Notes: a model not told the origin generated them from the letters alone. 59,753 bases of DNA from Streptomyces violaceoruber (GCA_000720805.1 JODI01000051.1:1-59753); one strand, 5' to 3'; counted from the stretch's first letter, positions 34,960 to 43,890 are shown. Numbers and translations: made by a program.

Positions 34960-36537
34960 GTGACCGAAGGGGCCGGCATCCGGGACGGGGACCTGCCGGG
35001 CGATCTGACCGCCGCCGAGACCGGAATGTGGCAGGCCTTCCGCAACGGCAGCGTGTACGACCTGAGCAGTGGCGACACCGTCGTCGACGATCCGCACGGC
35101 GGGCACCCCTGGGGTCCCGAGCGGACCGTGCGGGCACGGATCGTGTGCTGGCTGCTCCTGGACGGCCCGCCCGCGCTGGCGGGCCGGGTGTCCTCGCTGA
35201 AGCTCGCGGGCGTGCAGATCAGCGGCACCCTGGACCTCGCGGGCGGCACGGTGGTGCCGTACGTCGAGATGCGCGGCTGCCGGTTCGAGCGGGACGTCCT
35301 GGTGCCGGAGGCCCGCTTCACGACCCTGCGGCTGGTGGACTGCTCGGTGCCGCGCCTGGAGGCCGCCCGGGTGCACACGGAAGGCGATCTGCACCTGCCG
35401 CGCTGCCGCTTCCACCACGGCGTCCGGCTGACCGACGCGCAGATAGGCACCGATCTGCTGATGAACCAGGCGATCGTCCACCGCGACCGCAGCGGCCGCT
35501 CGATCGCCGGGGACGGCATGACCGTCGGTCAAGACCTCCAGGCCGAGATGCTGGAGTCGCACGGCGAGCTGAGCCTGCGCAGCGCCAAGATCGGCGTCTC
35601 GCTGAGCCTGCGCGGCGCCCGGCTGGCCAACCCGTCGGCGCGGCTCGCCCTGAACGCCCCGCAGCTGACCGTGGAGCGCTCGCTGTATCTGACTCCGGCG
35701 GGCGTCGGAAACCTCCTGCTGAGCGGGACGACTCCCGCGCGCGGGACACGCGTCCAGCGATTCGAGTGCCAGGGCGGGCTGCGCCTCGACGACGGGCGGT
35801 TCGGGGACGCGGTCGACCTGGAGCGGGCCCGGTTCACCTTCACCGACGAGCAGGAACTGTCGCTGCGCCGCGTGCAGACGTCCGAGCTGCGCTTCCTCGG
35901 GGAGCGGCCGGCGCGGGGGGCGGTGGTGCTGTCGGGGGCACGGGTCGTCAACCTGATGGACCGGGCGGACGCCTGGCCAGGCCCGGGCCGGCTGCACATG
36001 GGCGGCTTCAGCTACGAGAACCTGGTGCCGCGCGGCCCGTTCCCGCTGAACCAGCGCCTGGAGTGGGTGGCCGCGGCGACCGCCGAGTACAACCCGGAGC
36101 CGTACGAACGGCTGGCCACCGTGTTGCGGGCCGGTGGCGAGGACGAGGACGCGCGCGAGGTGCTGCTCGCCAAGCAGCGCCGCCGCAGGGAGAGCCTGCC
36201 GATCGCCGCCAAGCTGTGGGGGTACGCCCAGGACTGGACGGTCGCCTACGGGTACCGGCCGGGCCGGGCCGCCGTATGGATGGCGGTGCTGTGGGCGGCG
36301 GGCTCGGTGGCCTTCGCGCACGCCGACCATCCACCCCTGAAGAGCGGCGAGCATCCGCCGTGGAACCCCGCGCTGTTCGCCCTGGACCTGCTGCTGCCGG
36401 TCATCGACCTGGGCCAGGTCGGGTTCTGGCAGCTGAGTGGCGGCTGGCAGTGGCTGGCCGCGGCGATGATCCTGCTGGGCTGGGTCCTGGCGACGACGGT
36501 GGCGGCGGGGGCGACCCGCATGCTGCGACGTAACTAG
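34960..36537 (+). CDS. Beta-helix-like membrane protein annotated in relatives as oxidoreductase
   Basis: A 525-residue protein. Residues from about 65 to 370 are irregular, pentapeptide-like repeats ([45 protein letters not shown]), which would form a right-handed beta helix. A charged helical stretch follows ([21 protein letters not shown]), then three membrane segments at the C-terminus. Streptomyces relatives are labelled membrane-associated oxidoreductase, but no cofactor-binding motif is visible and I would not use that name as a function. GTG at 34960, just after GGAAGAG, is chosen; the frame stays open to 34888. It is divergent from hisD. Confidence 0.7.
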   Translation: MTEGAGIRDGDLPGDLTAAETGMWQAFRNGSVYDLSSGDTVVDDPHGGHPWGPERTVRARIVCWLLLDGPPALAGRVSSLKLAGVQISGTLDLAGGTVVPYVEMRGCRFERDVLVPEARFTTLRLVDCSVPRLEAARVHTEGDLHLPRCRFHHGVRLTDAQIGTDLLMNQAIVHRDRSGRSIAGDGMTVGQDLQAEMLESHGELSLRSAKIGVSLSLRGARLANPSARLALNAPQLTVERSLYLTPAGVGNLLLSGTTPARGTRVQRFECQGGLRLDDGRFGDAVDLERARFTFTDEQELSLRRVQTSELRFLGERPARGAVVLSGARVVNLMDRADAWPGPGRLHMGGFSYENLVPRGPFPLNQRLEWVAAATAEYNPEPYERLATVLRAGGEDEDAREVLLAKQRRRRESLPIAAKLWGYAQDWTVAYGYRPGRAAVWMAVLWAAGSVAFAHADHPPLKSGEHPPWNPALFALDLLLPVIDLGQVGFWQLSGGWQWLAAAMILLGWVLATTVAAGATRMLRRN

Positions 36538-36547
36538 TGGGGCCACT

Positions 36548-36572
36548 GTGACAGGAGTTGTTGAACTGTCAC
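36548..36572 (+). terminator. Hairpin with T run after the beta-helix membrane gene
   Basis: GTGACAG (36548-36554) and CTGTCAC (36566-36572) form a perfect inverted repeat with an 11-base spacer, followed by C and a run of five T. It begins 10 bases past the stop. It could equally be an operator for the next gene. Confidence 0.5.
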
Positions 36573-36658
36573 CTTTTTACCGATCCTTGGCCTGCCGGCG
36601 TACAACTTTCCACGAGTTGCTCCTTCGGTCTGGCGCATGGTTGACCTGCGGACTTTCA

Positions 36659-37720
36659 ATGGTCGACACCATGGCTCTGCTGCCCCCCTTCATCCGTACG
36701 GCCAGGACGCACCTGATCCACGTGCGCCCTGCCCCCGGACTGCCCGCCACCCCCACCGCCGCCGACGCCGCCGATGACGACGTACTCCTCGACGCGCCCG
36801 ACGACCGGCTCGGCCGCGCGCTGGTCGCCGCCGCCCAAGGGGAACACGGCCCCGCCGCCGAACTGCTCGCCGCCACACGTACCCAGGCGGACTGGGAGAT
36901 GCGCGATCGCTACGCGCGAAGACTCGCCGCCTTCGCCCGCTCCCGCGACGAGTGGTACGAGAACTGGCGTACGGCCGCCCCGCAGGACCCGGACGCCCTG
37001 CTGATCGGCGCCCAGCTCGCCGTGGAGAGGGCGTGGCCGTCCCCGGCCCGCGCGGAACTGCTGCGCGAGGTGGGTCCGCTGATCACGGCCGCCGCCCACG
37101 GCGACGTGCGTGACCCGGTGCCGTGGCGGATCGCGCTGGACCACGCGCGCGGCTCGAACGCCGGGCACACGTACTTCGGCGAGCTGTGGGAGGCCGCCGT
37201 CCGCCGCGCCCCGCACCACTACGGCTGCCATGTGGCGGCCCTGCGCTACCTCGCCTCCTCCAGGCGGGGCGGCTCCCACCTGGCCTGCTTCGACTTCGCC
37301 GAGCGGGCCGCCCAGGACGCCCCGGCGGACTCGCTCGTCCAGGCGCTGCCCGCCCGGGCGACCTTCTCCTGCCTGACCGACGGCCGCGCCCGGGCGATAC
37401 CCCGGGTGCGGCTGGACGCGGCCGCCGAGCGCGCGATCGCGCTCTCCGCCCGGTTCCCGGCGGCCGACCCCTGGCCCGCCGAGGTCCGCAACAAGCTCAT
37501 GTACGTGCTCGTACGACTGGAGCGGTGGACGGACGCCGAGGAACAACTGCGGCTGATCGGGCCGTACGCCACCTCCTTTCCCTGGGACCGGTTCGCGGAC
37601 GACCCTCTCGCCCGGTTCCTGGAGATCCGCGCCGAGATCCGCGCCGAGGTGCGCCGACGGACCGCCTTCGGCCATCCACGGAGTGAGCACGGCGGACGAA
37701 CTCGCTCGCGAGACCATTAG
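36659..37720 (+). CDS. Helical-repeat protein resembling DUF4034
   Basis: A 353-residue soluble protein rich in Ala, Arg and Glu, made of helix pairs of the TPR/HEAT kind, for example DDRLGRALVAAAQGEHGPAA and DALLIGAQLAVERAW. It resembles Streptomyces DUF4034 proteins of unknown function. The start is uncertain: ATGs at 36659 and 36671 are both in frame and neither has a good ribosome site. No signal peptide or membrane segment is seen. It lies 11 bases before the LON-domain gene and may be co-transcribed with it. Confidence 0.65.
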   Translation: MVDTMALLPPFIRTARTHLIHVRPAPGLPATPTAADAADDDVLLDAPDDRLGRALVAAAQGEHGPAAELLAATRTQADWEMRDRYARRLAAFARSRDEWYENWRTAAPQDPDALLIGAQLAVERAWPSPARAELLREVGPLITAAAHGDVRDPVPWRIALDHARGSNAGHTYFGELWEAAVRRAPHHYGCHVAALRYLASSRRGGSHLACFDFAERAAQDAPADSLVQALPARATFSCLTDGRARAIPRVRLDAAAERAIALSARFPAADPWPAEVRNKLMYVLVRLERWTDAEEQLRLIGPYATSFPWDRFADDPLARFLEIRAEIRAEVRRRTAFGHPRSEHGGRTRSRDH

Positions 37721-37731
37721 GCTCTTGCGTC

Positions 37732-38472
37732 GTGACCACCGTGCGGCTCCCGCTCTTCCCCCTGAACTCGGTGTTGTTCCCGGGGCTTGTGCTTCCTCTG
37801 AACATCTTCGAGGAGCGCTATCGCGCCATGATGCGCGAGCTGCTGAAGACCCCCGAGGACGAATCGCGCCGGTTCGGCGTCGTGGCGATCCGCGACGGCC
37901 ACGAGGTGGCGTCCACCGCACCGGGCATGCCGGACCAGACGACCGTGATCGAGCGCGGTCCCACGGCCGGCTTCGGCGACGATCCCGTCAAGGCGTTCCA
38001 CGGCGTCGGCTGCATCGCGGACGCGGCGACCATCCGGGAGCGGGACGACGGCACCTTCGAGGTCCTGGCGACCGGCACGACGCGGGTGCGCCTGCTGTCC
38101 GTCGACGCCTCGGGCCCGTTCTTGACGGCGGAGCTGGAGGAACTGGCCGAGGATCCGGGCGACGGGGCCGGGGCGCTGGCCCAGGGAGTGCTGCGGTCCT
38201 TCCGCCAGTACCAGAAGCGCCTCGCGGGCGCCCGGGAACGGTCCTTGTCGACGGGGGCCGAGCTGCCGGACGAACCGACCGTGGTCTCCTATCTGGTGGC
38301 CGCGGCGATGATGCTGGACACCCCGACGAAGCAGCGTCTGCTGCAAGCCCCGGACACCGCGTCCCGGCTGCGCGACGAACTGAAACTCCTTCGCTCGGAG
38401 ACCTCGATCATCCGTAACCTGCCGTCGTTGCCCGCGTCGGAACTGACCCGCGGGCCGACAAGTCTCAACTGA
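37732..38472 (+). CDS. LON substrate-binding-domain protein
   Basis: A 246-residue protein consisting of a Lon N-terminal (PUA-like) domain without the ATPase or protease parts. The start RLPLFPLNSVLFPGLVLPLNIFEERYR is the family hallmark, and the ATGTTRVRLLSV block forms part of the same fold. The rest is helical (SFRQYQKRLAGARE, VVSYLVAAAMMLDTPTKQRLLQ). Such proteins may bind unfolded polypeptides; their job is not established. GTG at 37732 is used. Confidence 0.93.
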   Translation: MTTVRLPLFPLNSVLFPGLVLPLNIFEERYRAMMRELLKTPEDESRRFGVVAIRDGHEVASTAPGMPDQTTVIERGPTAGFGDDPVKAFHGVGCIADAATIRERDDGTFEVLATGTTRVRLLSVDASGPFLTAELEELAEDPGDGAGALAQGVLRSFRQYQKRLAGARERSLSTGAELPDEPTVVSYLVAAAMMLDTPTKQRLLQAPDTASRLRDELKLLRSETSIIRNLPSLPASELTRGPTSLN

Positions 38473-38497
38473 CGCAGGTTCCTTGGGGCCTCTGGGA

Positions 38498-38555
38498 CCT
38501 CTGTACCCCTGGGACCTGTGGACCCCTGGGGCCTCTGTACCCCTGGGACCTGTGG
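38498..38555 (+). repeat. Direct repeat upstream of ybaK
   Basis: A 24-base sequence beginning CCTCTGTACCCCTGGG occurs at 38498-38521 and again at 38532-38555, a 34-base period. Flanking sequence keeps the same (C)CTGGGACCT pattern down to about 38570. It fills most of the 130-base gap before ybaK and can fold on itself, as CCCCTGG and related arms recur. Confidence 0.85.
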
Positions 38556-38602
38556 GACTTGGGAACCTTTGGATCTTTGGCAACGGACGGGATCAGGCCA
38601 CG

Positions 38603-39106
38603 ATGGCGAAGAAGGCGAAGAAGCAGAACCAGTCGGGAGGCACCCCGGCGACGGTGGCCCTGACGGCCGCGGGGGTGACGTACACGGTCCACTCCTACGA
38701 CCACGACCCCTCCCACCCGTCCTACGGCGAGGAGGCGGCCGAGGCGATGGGCGTCTCGCCGGAGCGGGTGTTCAAGACGCTGGTGGCGGACGTCGACGGG
38801 GCGCTGACGGTCGCCGTCGTCCCGGTGGCGGGCCAGCTGGACCTCAAGGCGCTGGCGTCGGCGGTGGGCGGCAAACGCGCCACGATGGCCGACCCGGCCC
38901 TCGCCGAACGCACCACGGGCTATGTGCGCGGCGGCATCTCACCCCTCGGCCAACGCAAGAAGCTCCCCACAGTCCTCGACGCCTCTGCCTCCGCCCACCC
39001 CACGATCTGCGTCTCGGCGGGCCGCCGCGGCCTGGAGCTCGAACTCTCCCCGGACGACTTGGCCAAGCTCACGGACGCCGTGGTGGCGCCGGTCGGGCGG
39101 GCGTGA
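38603..39106 (+). CDS. ybaK: YbaK/EbsC-family aminoacyl-tRNA deacylase
   Basis: A 167-residue protein of the YbaK family, which removes cysteine mischarged onto tRNA-Pro. Blocks: HSYDHDPSHPSYGEEAAEAMGV, VFKTLVADVDG with the conserved lysine, VVPVAGQLDLKALA, and GYVRGGISPLGQRKKLPTVLD. It begins with a basic stretch (MAKKAKKQNQ). ATG at 38603 is used; the frame runs on upstream through the repeat region (to 38483), but that part encodes repeated Trp/Pro/Gly sequence unlike the family. Confidence 0.93.
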   Translation: MAKKAKKQNQSGGTPATVALTAAGVTYTVHSYDHDPSHPSYGEEAAEAMGVSPERVFKTLVADVDGALTVAVVPVAGQLDLKALASAVGGKRATMADPALAERTTGYVRGGISPLGQRKKLPTVLDASASAHPTICVSAGRRGLELELSPDDLAKLTDAVVAPVGRA

Positions 39107-39139
39107 CCTCTCCGCCGTTGATGGGGTGCCCCTTCGGCC

Positions 39140-39290
39140 GTCGGGCGCAGGCGGTCGGGCGTCGGGCGCAGGCGGTCGGGCGTCGGGCGCAGGCGGTCGG
39201 TCGGGCGTCGGGGCGAGCGCAGGCCGCCGGGCGTCGAGGCAGGCCCAGGCCGCCGGACATGAGGCGGGCGCAAGCCGCCGGGCGCGTCGG
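39140..39290. repeat. 21-base tandem repeats, G+C-rich, downstream of ybaK
   Basis: The unit GTCGGGCGCAGGCGGTCGGGC starts at 39140 and 39161, with a third incomplete copy at 39182. Decayed copies (GCGCAGGCCGCCGGGCGTCG and similar) follow to about 39290. The 297-base gap 39107-39403 between converging genes holds this repeat and no convincing gene. Confidence 0.85.
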
Positions 39291-39403
39291 GGTCCTGCCG
39301 CTTCGGCCGTCAGGTGGACGCCTTCCCCTGACGCGGGCGGGGAGTCGGGAAGGGGCGCTCCCGCCACGGCAGCCGCCCCGCCCGGCCGGAGCCGGGCACC
39401 CGT

Positions 39404-40126
39404 TCAGCCCAGCGGGGCTCCGTACGGGTCCTTCGGAACGGGGCCCTCCTGATAAGGGCCCTGCGGTTCCGGATCCCGGGGTCCGAAGAGTGCCGTCAGG
39501 CCCAGGTGCACCACCAGCGCCGCCAGTGGCCACGCCAGCAGGGCGCCCTTGGCGCCCAGCTTCAGCGGGGCGGAGAAGGTCACGCCCTTGCCCACGGACT
39601 TCGCATGGGCGACCACGTCCTGGGCGGGACCGAGCCACTCCCCGAGCCGCCAGGCCAGCAACGAGCCCAGCAGGCCGCCGATACCCAGCGCCACCACCAG
39701 CGGCACTCCCCCGCGCCGTCGCACCAGGAAGACCAGGAGGGCGCTCACGAAGCCGAAGGCCAGCCCCAGCAGAGTGAACGTTCCGTCGACGCCGACCGCC
39801 TGCTCGCCCTCGGTGTCCTTCAGGTAGACGACCCAGTTCTTGCCGACCACGTCGCCCACCAGGGGAACGTGCGGGGCCAGCCACCACCACAGCGCGCCCA
39901 GCAGCGCCCCGGTGACCGCCACCGCCACCAGGGTCACGGCGGCCTCCCGCAACTCGGTCTTCATCCCGGGCCCGTCCTGTCCGTACGAAACGTGCGCACC
40001 GTAGGACGCGTCAGACGCATCCGACGCATCCGGCTCAGGAGCCGCGTACCCGGGAGGCGGCCCCTGCCACGCACTGTGGGCGGGCTGTTCGTGGGGCGGC
40101 GGAGGAGGAGTCAACGGTGCGGTCAC
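39404..40126 (-). CDS. DUF2567-type membrane protein
   Basis: A 240-residue membrane protein. A proline-rich, acidic cytoplasmic N-terminus (1-55, with DASDASDASYG) precedes four membrane segments (about 62-83, 115-134, 140-160 and 191-212); a Pro/Asp-rich tail follows. It resembles actinobacterial DUF2567 proteins, whose function is unknown. GTG at 40126 is used. It lies 34 bases after the ABC permease on the same strand and may be the last gene of that unit. Confidence 0.72.
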   Translation of the reverse strand: MTAPLTPPPPPHEQPAHSAWQGPPPGYAAPEPDASDASDASYGAHVSYGQDGPGMKTELREAAVTLVAVAVTGALLGALWWWLAPHVPLVGDVVGKNWVVYLKDTEGEQAVGVDGTFTLLGLAFGFVSALLVFLVRRRGGVPLVVALGIGGLLGSLLAWRLGEWLGPAQDVVAHAKSVGKGVTFSAPLKLGAKGALLAWPLAALVVHLGLTALFGPRDPEPQGPYQEGPVPKDPYGAPLG

Positions 40127-40160
40127 CCCGATATCGTGCCAGGCGTGTCTGTGCGGCGCC

Positions 40161-40982
40161 TCACCGGACGGCCGCCCGGCGGTACGCCCAGGTGGCGACG
40201 GCCAGCGACACCACGCCGACCCCCGCGCAGACGGCGAGATCGCCGAGCACGAAGGCCCAGTCGGGGTGCGGTCCGAAGGTGCGGGCGAAGGCTTCCACCC
40301 CGTACGTCGACGGGAGCAGGTCCCGTGTGAAGCGCACCGCCTCGGGCATCCGGTCCGCGGGCAGCACCCCCAGCAGCAGCGCCGCCGACATGCCGAGCTG
40401 GCCGAGCAGCGTGGCCAGTTCCGGACGCGGCGCCAGCAGCCCGAGCGCGGCCCCGAGCCCGGCGAGCGCGGCGCCCGCGAGCGGGATGACGGCGACGAGG
40501 ACCCACAGGTGGGTCAGCGGAAGCCCGAACAGCACGGACCCGAACACCGCGGTCACCACGGTCCCCGGCACGGTGAAGGAGGCGTACGCGCCGGCCGCGC
40601 CCAGCACCACCGCGGCCGGCGGCACGGGCAGGGTGGCGTAGTGGTCGAGCCCGCCACTGCCCCGCAGCTGTCCGAAGTACTGCGCGAGCAGGTTCAGCGC
40701 GACGAAGGCGACGACGAGCACCGACGAGCCGGCGACCACCGCCTGCGCCTCGCCGCCGCCGTCCACGACCCCGCGCATCAGGATCATGATCCCGACCGAC
40801 TGGAAGGTCGCCACGAACAGCAGCGGGATGCGCGCCACCCGCGCCCGGGACAGCTGCGCCCGGTACACGGCCACCAGCGCGGGCCACAGCCGCGCGCGGG
40901 GGCCGAGCTCGGCCGCTTCCCGGGCCGGCCCCTCCACGGCCAGGGCACTGCCCGGCAGAACCTCGGCGGGTACGACACTCAT
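40161..40982 (-). CDS. ABC-2 type transporter permease
   Basis: A 273-residue permease with six hydrophobic segments and the usual ABC-2 arrangement: the first helix after RVARIPLLFVATFQSV, further helices through VVAFVALNLLAQYF, AAVVLGAAGAYASF, LWVLVAVIPLAGAALAGLG, and a last one before the C-terminus. The ATP-binding partner lies just upstream, 109 bases away. The pair is a typical Streptomyces exporter of unknown substrate. ATG at 40982 is used. Confidence 0.9.
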   Translation of the reverse strand: MSVVPAEVLPGSALAVEGPAREAAELGPRARLWPALVAVYRAQLSRARVARIPLLFVATFQSVGIMILMRGVVDGGGEAQAVVAGSSVLVVAFVALNLLAQYFGQLRGSGGLDHYATLPVPPAAVVLGAAGAYASFTVPGTVVTAVFGSVLFGLPLTHLWVLVAVIPLAGAALAGLGAALGLLAPRPELATLLGQLGMSAALLLGVLPADRMPEAVRFTRDLLPSTYGVEAFARTFGPHPDWAFVLGDLAVCAGVGVVSLAVATWAYRRAAVR

Positions 40983-41062
40983 CTCGTGCGGCTCCCCTCT
41001 CTCGGTCTCACTCCGGCAGTCGTCCTGTTTCGTACGGATGCGATGGTCCGGGTGCTCACAGT

Positions 41063-41094
41063 GTTCATGGCGTTCATGGCGTTCATGGCGTTCA
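41063..41094 (-). repeat. 9-base tandem repeat at the end of the ABC ATPase gene
   Basis: Three exact copies of GTTCATGGC (41063-41089) and a fourth, altered copy overlap the stop codon of the ATPase gene. On the coding strand this gives a series of in-frame ATGs (GCCATGAAC repeated) directly past the stop. Copy number changes would not shift the frame. Confidence 0.85.
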
Positions 41095-42111
41095 GGCCTT
41101 CACCAGCCCCTGCTGCGCCGCGCCGCCCAGGGCCAGGTACACGTCCTCCAGGCTGGGCGTGGCGAGCGTGAAGTCGTCCAGCGCGGCGAACGCGGCCCCG
41201 CCGGTGACGGTGGCGACGACCGCGCGGGCCTCGTCCGGGGCGAGCCTGAGCGTCCAGCGGCGTCCGGCCTCCACGGCCCGGTCGCGCAGCGCGGCCACCT
41301 CGGGGACGTGCAGCGGGGCCGTCTCGCGCCACACCAGGTCGACCCGCACCTCGCCGGCGACCTGCTCCTTGAGGCCGGTCGGGGTGTCGCAGGCGATCAC
41401 TCGGCCCCGGTCGAGGACGGCGACCCGGTCGAGCACGGTCTCGGCCTCGATGACGTTGTGGGTGACGAGCAGCACCGTCGCGCCGTGCTCGGCCCGCCGC
41501 CGGTCCACGGCGCCCCACACCGCGCGCCGCGCCACCGGGTCCATGCCGGTGGTCGGCTCGTCGAGCACCAGCAACGGCCGCCGGCCCACCAGCGCGGCGG
41601 CGAAGCAGGCCAGCCGGCGCTGACCGCCGGACAGCTTCTTCAAGGGGCGGCCGGCCAACGGCGTGAGACCGAGCTCGTCCAGTACGGCGTCCCGCTCGGC
41701 CCGCGCCCGTGCCGCCTCCAGCCCGCGCAGCCGGCCGGTGGTCTCGGCGGCGAGGGAGACGGTGAGTTCGTCGAGGGCGGTGGACTCCTGGCCCAGGTAG
41801 GCGAGGATCCGGGAGGCCCGCTCAGGGTGGCGCACGATGTCGTGCCCGAGGATCTCCACGCTCCCGCTGTCGGGCCGCATCAGCCCCGTCAGCTGCCGGA
41901 CGAGGGTGGTCTTCCCGGCACCGTTCGGCCCGAGCAGCCCGAAGATCTCACCGCGCCGGATGTCCAGCCGTACGTCGTCGGTGGCCCTCACCTCGGGCGT
42001 CGCGGGAACACCGCGCCGGCCTCGTACGGCGGGATAGGTCTTGGTCAGCCCGCGCACGGCGCACACGACATCACCACCGTGCCGAAGTGCCTGGGCCGCG
42101 CGCGTACTCAC
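41092..42111 (-). CDS. ABC transporter ATP-binding protein
   Basis: A 339-residue ATPase subunit. Walker A is GPNGAGKT (61-68), the signature is LSGGQRRL, Walker B is LLVLDEPTTGMD, and the switch histidine is in LVTHNVIEAE. A C-terminal domain of about 90 residues follows, as in drug-exporter (DrrA-like) ATPases. GTG at 42111 is chosen; the open frame continues to 42174 through a TTG with no family similarity. It pairs with the downstream permease as an exporter. Confidence 0.92.
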   Translation of the reverse strand: MSTRAAQALRHGGDVVCAVRGLTKTYPAVRGRRGVPATPEVRATDDVRLDIRRGEIFGLLGPNGAGKTTLVRQLTGLMRPDSGSVEILGHDIVRHPERASRILAYLGQESTALDELTVSLAAETTGRLRGLEAARARAERDAVLDELGLTPLAGRPLKKLSGGQRRLACFAAALVGRRPLLVLDEPTTGMDPVARRAVWGAVDRRRAEHGATVLLVTHNVIEAETVLDRVAVLDRGRVIACDTPTGLKEQVAGEVRVDLVWRETAPLHVPEVAALRDRAVEAGRRWTLRLAPDEARAVVATVTGGAAFAALDDFTLATPSLEDVYLALGGAAQQGLVKA

Positions 42112-42212
42112 AAGGGACGAGCCTACGGGGTCGACAGCGCGGGCCCTCTCCCGGGTGGGCCCATAACGGTACAACCGCCGGTAAAAACGCTGCCGGGCTC
42201 AGCGCACCCGCC

Positions 42213-43433
42213 TCACTCGCCGGCAGGCGCGGGCTCCGTCGCCGTCCTTACGTCGATCTCGCGCCAGAACCCGGCCCGGATCGCATAGCGGTCGTGCTCG
42301 TCGATCTGGTCGTCCTTGTGCGCGAGCAGACCGAACCGCGCGGCGTAGCGCAGCAGCTCGCCGTCGATGCGGTGCGGGATGCGCGGGTACATCGCGGACA
42401 GTTTCTGCAGGTGGCCCTGGTCGCCCAGCCGCTCCATCCAGCGCCGCGCGAAGACCTGTCCCACCTCGAAGGGGTCCCCGCCGACCGTGGTGATGTCCTC
42501 CTCCCGGTCGGCCCACCGCTGCTCCGCCGTGGTCAGCTGCGCCAGCGTCGGCATGGAGGCGGCCTCGGGAGGCTCCGAGGCGCCACCGGGCCGGTCGACC
42601 CAGCCCTTGTCGGAGGACCAGCGCAGGGTCGCCGTCGTGGGTGGCTGGGCGGGCTGGACCCCGGGAGCCCGCAGCGCGGCCAGGTCCTTGGGGGTGGGGA
42701 CGCCCTTCGGCGCGGGCACGCGCTGCTCACTGCCGTTCTCCGAGGCGGGCGCCGCCGGGACGTGCTCGCCCTCGTCGGTGGGCCGCTCGGTCCCCGAGGA
42801 GAGCGCGGACTCGGGCAGCGGCGCCGACAGGATCGCGGCGATCTCGGGGCGCGGCACGGGCGCCGGCGCGCAGATCCCGCCGAGTTCCTTGGCGCGGACG
42901 GCCTTGGTGATCCACGTACGGTCCAGGACGCGCCGCTCGTCGGCCTCGGCGACCAGGTCCTCGGACTGGTTGTAGTCGCCGTCGGCGGCCTGTACGGCCC
43001 ACAGGTGTACGGCGACCCCGTGCTCCTTGGCGGCCATCATGCCCGGCAGCAGATCTCCGTCGCCGGTGACCAGGACGACGTCGGAGCAGGCGCGGTTGCG
43101 GGCCAGCTCGGTCAGCTCGGCGTGCATCGCGGCGTCCACGCCCTTCTGCGCCCAGCGGCCGTCACTGCGGGTCAGGGCGCCGAGCCGGACGGTGACCCGG
43201 GGCATCACTCGCAGTCTGCGGTGTTCCGGCTGCGGGACGCGGTCGGGGGCGCCGTCGAACCAGTAGATGCGCAGCAGTGGCCGCTCCGTGTCGGACTCGG
43301 CGCGTTCGCGCAGCCCCTGGATGAGGGCGGTGTGATCCACGGTGATCCGGGACCGCGAGGGCTCCCCGGCAAGGAGACTCGCGGCGGCCCCCAGCAGATA
43401 CCCGGCGTCCACCAGGACGATGCAGCGGTCCAC
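42213..43433 (-). CDS. NYN-domain protein (LabA/PIN-like), possible ribonuclease
   Basis: A 406-residue protein. The N-terminal NYN domain (about 1-170) has the acidic residues of a PIN-like nuclease: D9 in IVLVDAGYLLG, D in KGVDAAMHAEL and the VVLVTGDGDLLPGM block. A proline- and glutamate-rich linker (about 180-300) leads to a C-terminal domain with DITTVGGDPFEVGQVFARRWMERLGD, resembling the LabA C-terminal (OST-HTH-like) region. GTG at 43433 is preferred, as GGAAGAGG ends seven bases upstream; the GTG at 43442 abuts it. Its RNA target is unknown. Confidence 0.85.
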   Translation of the reverse strand: MDRCIVLVDAGYLLGAAASLLAGEPSRSRITVDHTALIQGLRERAESDTERPLLRIYWFDGAPDRVPQPEHRRLRVMPRVTVRLGALTRSDGRWAQKGVDAAMHAELTELARNRACSDVVLVTGDGDLLPGMMAAKEHGVAVHLWAVQAADGDYNQSEDLVAEADERRVLDRTWITKAVRAKELGGICAPAPVPRPEIAAILSAPLPESALSSGTERPTDEGEHVPAAPASENGSEQRVPAPKGVPTPKDLAALRAPGVQPAQPPTTATLRWSSDKGWVDRPGGASEPPEAASMPTLAQLTTAEQRWADREEDITTVGGDPFEVGQVFARRWMERLGDQGHLQKLSAMYPRIPHRIDGELLRYAARFGLLAHKDDQIDEHDRYAIRAGFWREIDVRTATEPAPAGE

Positions 43434-43654
43434 ACGACTCACCCTCTTCCCGGGAGGTTTGCTTCGGGCTTGCTTCGAGTCTGCCCGACCACGCGGGGGT
43501 TAACGGCCCGAACTCGATCTTCGGCGTGGCGTTTCGGGAGTTCGCACGCCGACGAACCCTGTCACAGACGGTAATTATCCGACATGCGCCCTCTGTCAGC
43601 CTATGTGAATCTGGTCCCGGCCCTGGCCCTTAGATCCCCACAGGAGGCAGCACC

Positions 43655-43819
43655 ATGGCCAAGAACAAGAAGCAGGACCGAAAGCAGTCCCAGTCCGAGC
43701 GTGGTCAGCAGGTGACCCAGCCGTCGTCGATGGAGACGCAGGCCGAGGAGCGCGCCACCCAGATGACACCGGGTGACATGGCGCCCAAGGGGCGTAAGAA
43801 GCGCTTCGGTCACAACTGA
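43655..43819 (+). CDS. 54-residue basic hydrophilic protein
   Basis: A short open frame with an excellent ribosome site (CAGGAGG, 8 bases before the ATG). The product is highly charged and disordered in character: MAKNKKQDRKQSQSERG at the start, a Gln/Glu-rich middle and a basic end KGRKKRFGHN. It has no membrane segment and no cysteine. A perfect hairpin terminator lies 39 bases past the stop, supporting a separate transcript. I recognise it as a kind of small protein common in Streptomyces, but cannot name a function; binding to nucleic acid is possible from charge alone. Confidence 0.8.
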   Translation: MAKNKKQDRKQSQSERGQQVTQPSSMETQAEERATQMTPGDMAPKGRKKRFGHN

Positions 43820-43858
43820 CATCCGTGTGACGGGTTGTTGCAGCCCGGCCACAGCACC

Positions 43859-43890
43859 GAGGGGCGCATCCGTGTACGGATGCGCCCCTC
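43859..43890. terminator. Strong two-way terminator between the small basic gene and dnaE
   Basis: GAGGGGCGCATCCG (43859-43872) pairs perfectly with CGGATGCGCCCCTC (43877-43890) around TGTA. It lies between converging stop codons. Confidence 0.9.

Noticed and set aside
38483..38602. A 40-codon N-terminal extension of ybaK.
   Set aside because: It encodes the direct repeat as Trp/Pro/Gly/Leu sequence foreign to the family; the ATG at 38603 gives a normal N-terminus.
39140..39290. CRISPR-like array.
   Set aside because: The units are contiguous with no unique spacers and no cas genes are nearby; it is a simple tandem repeat.
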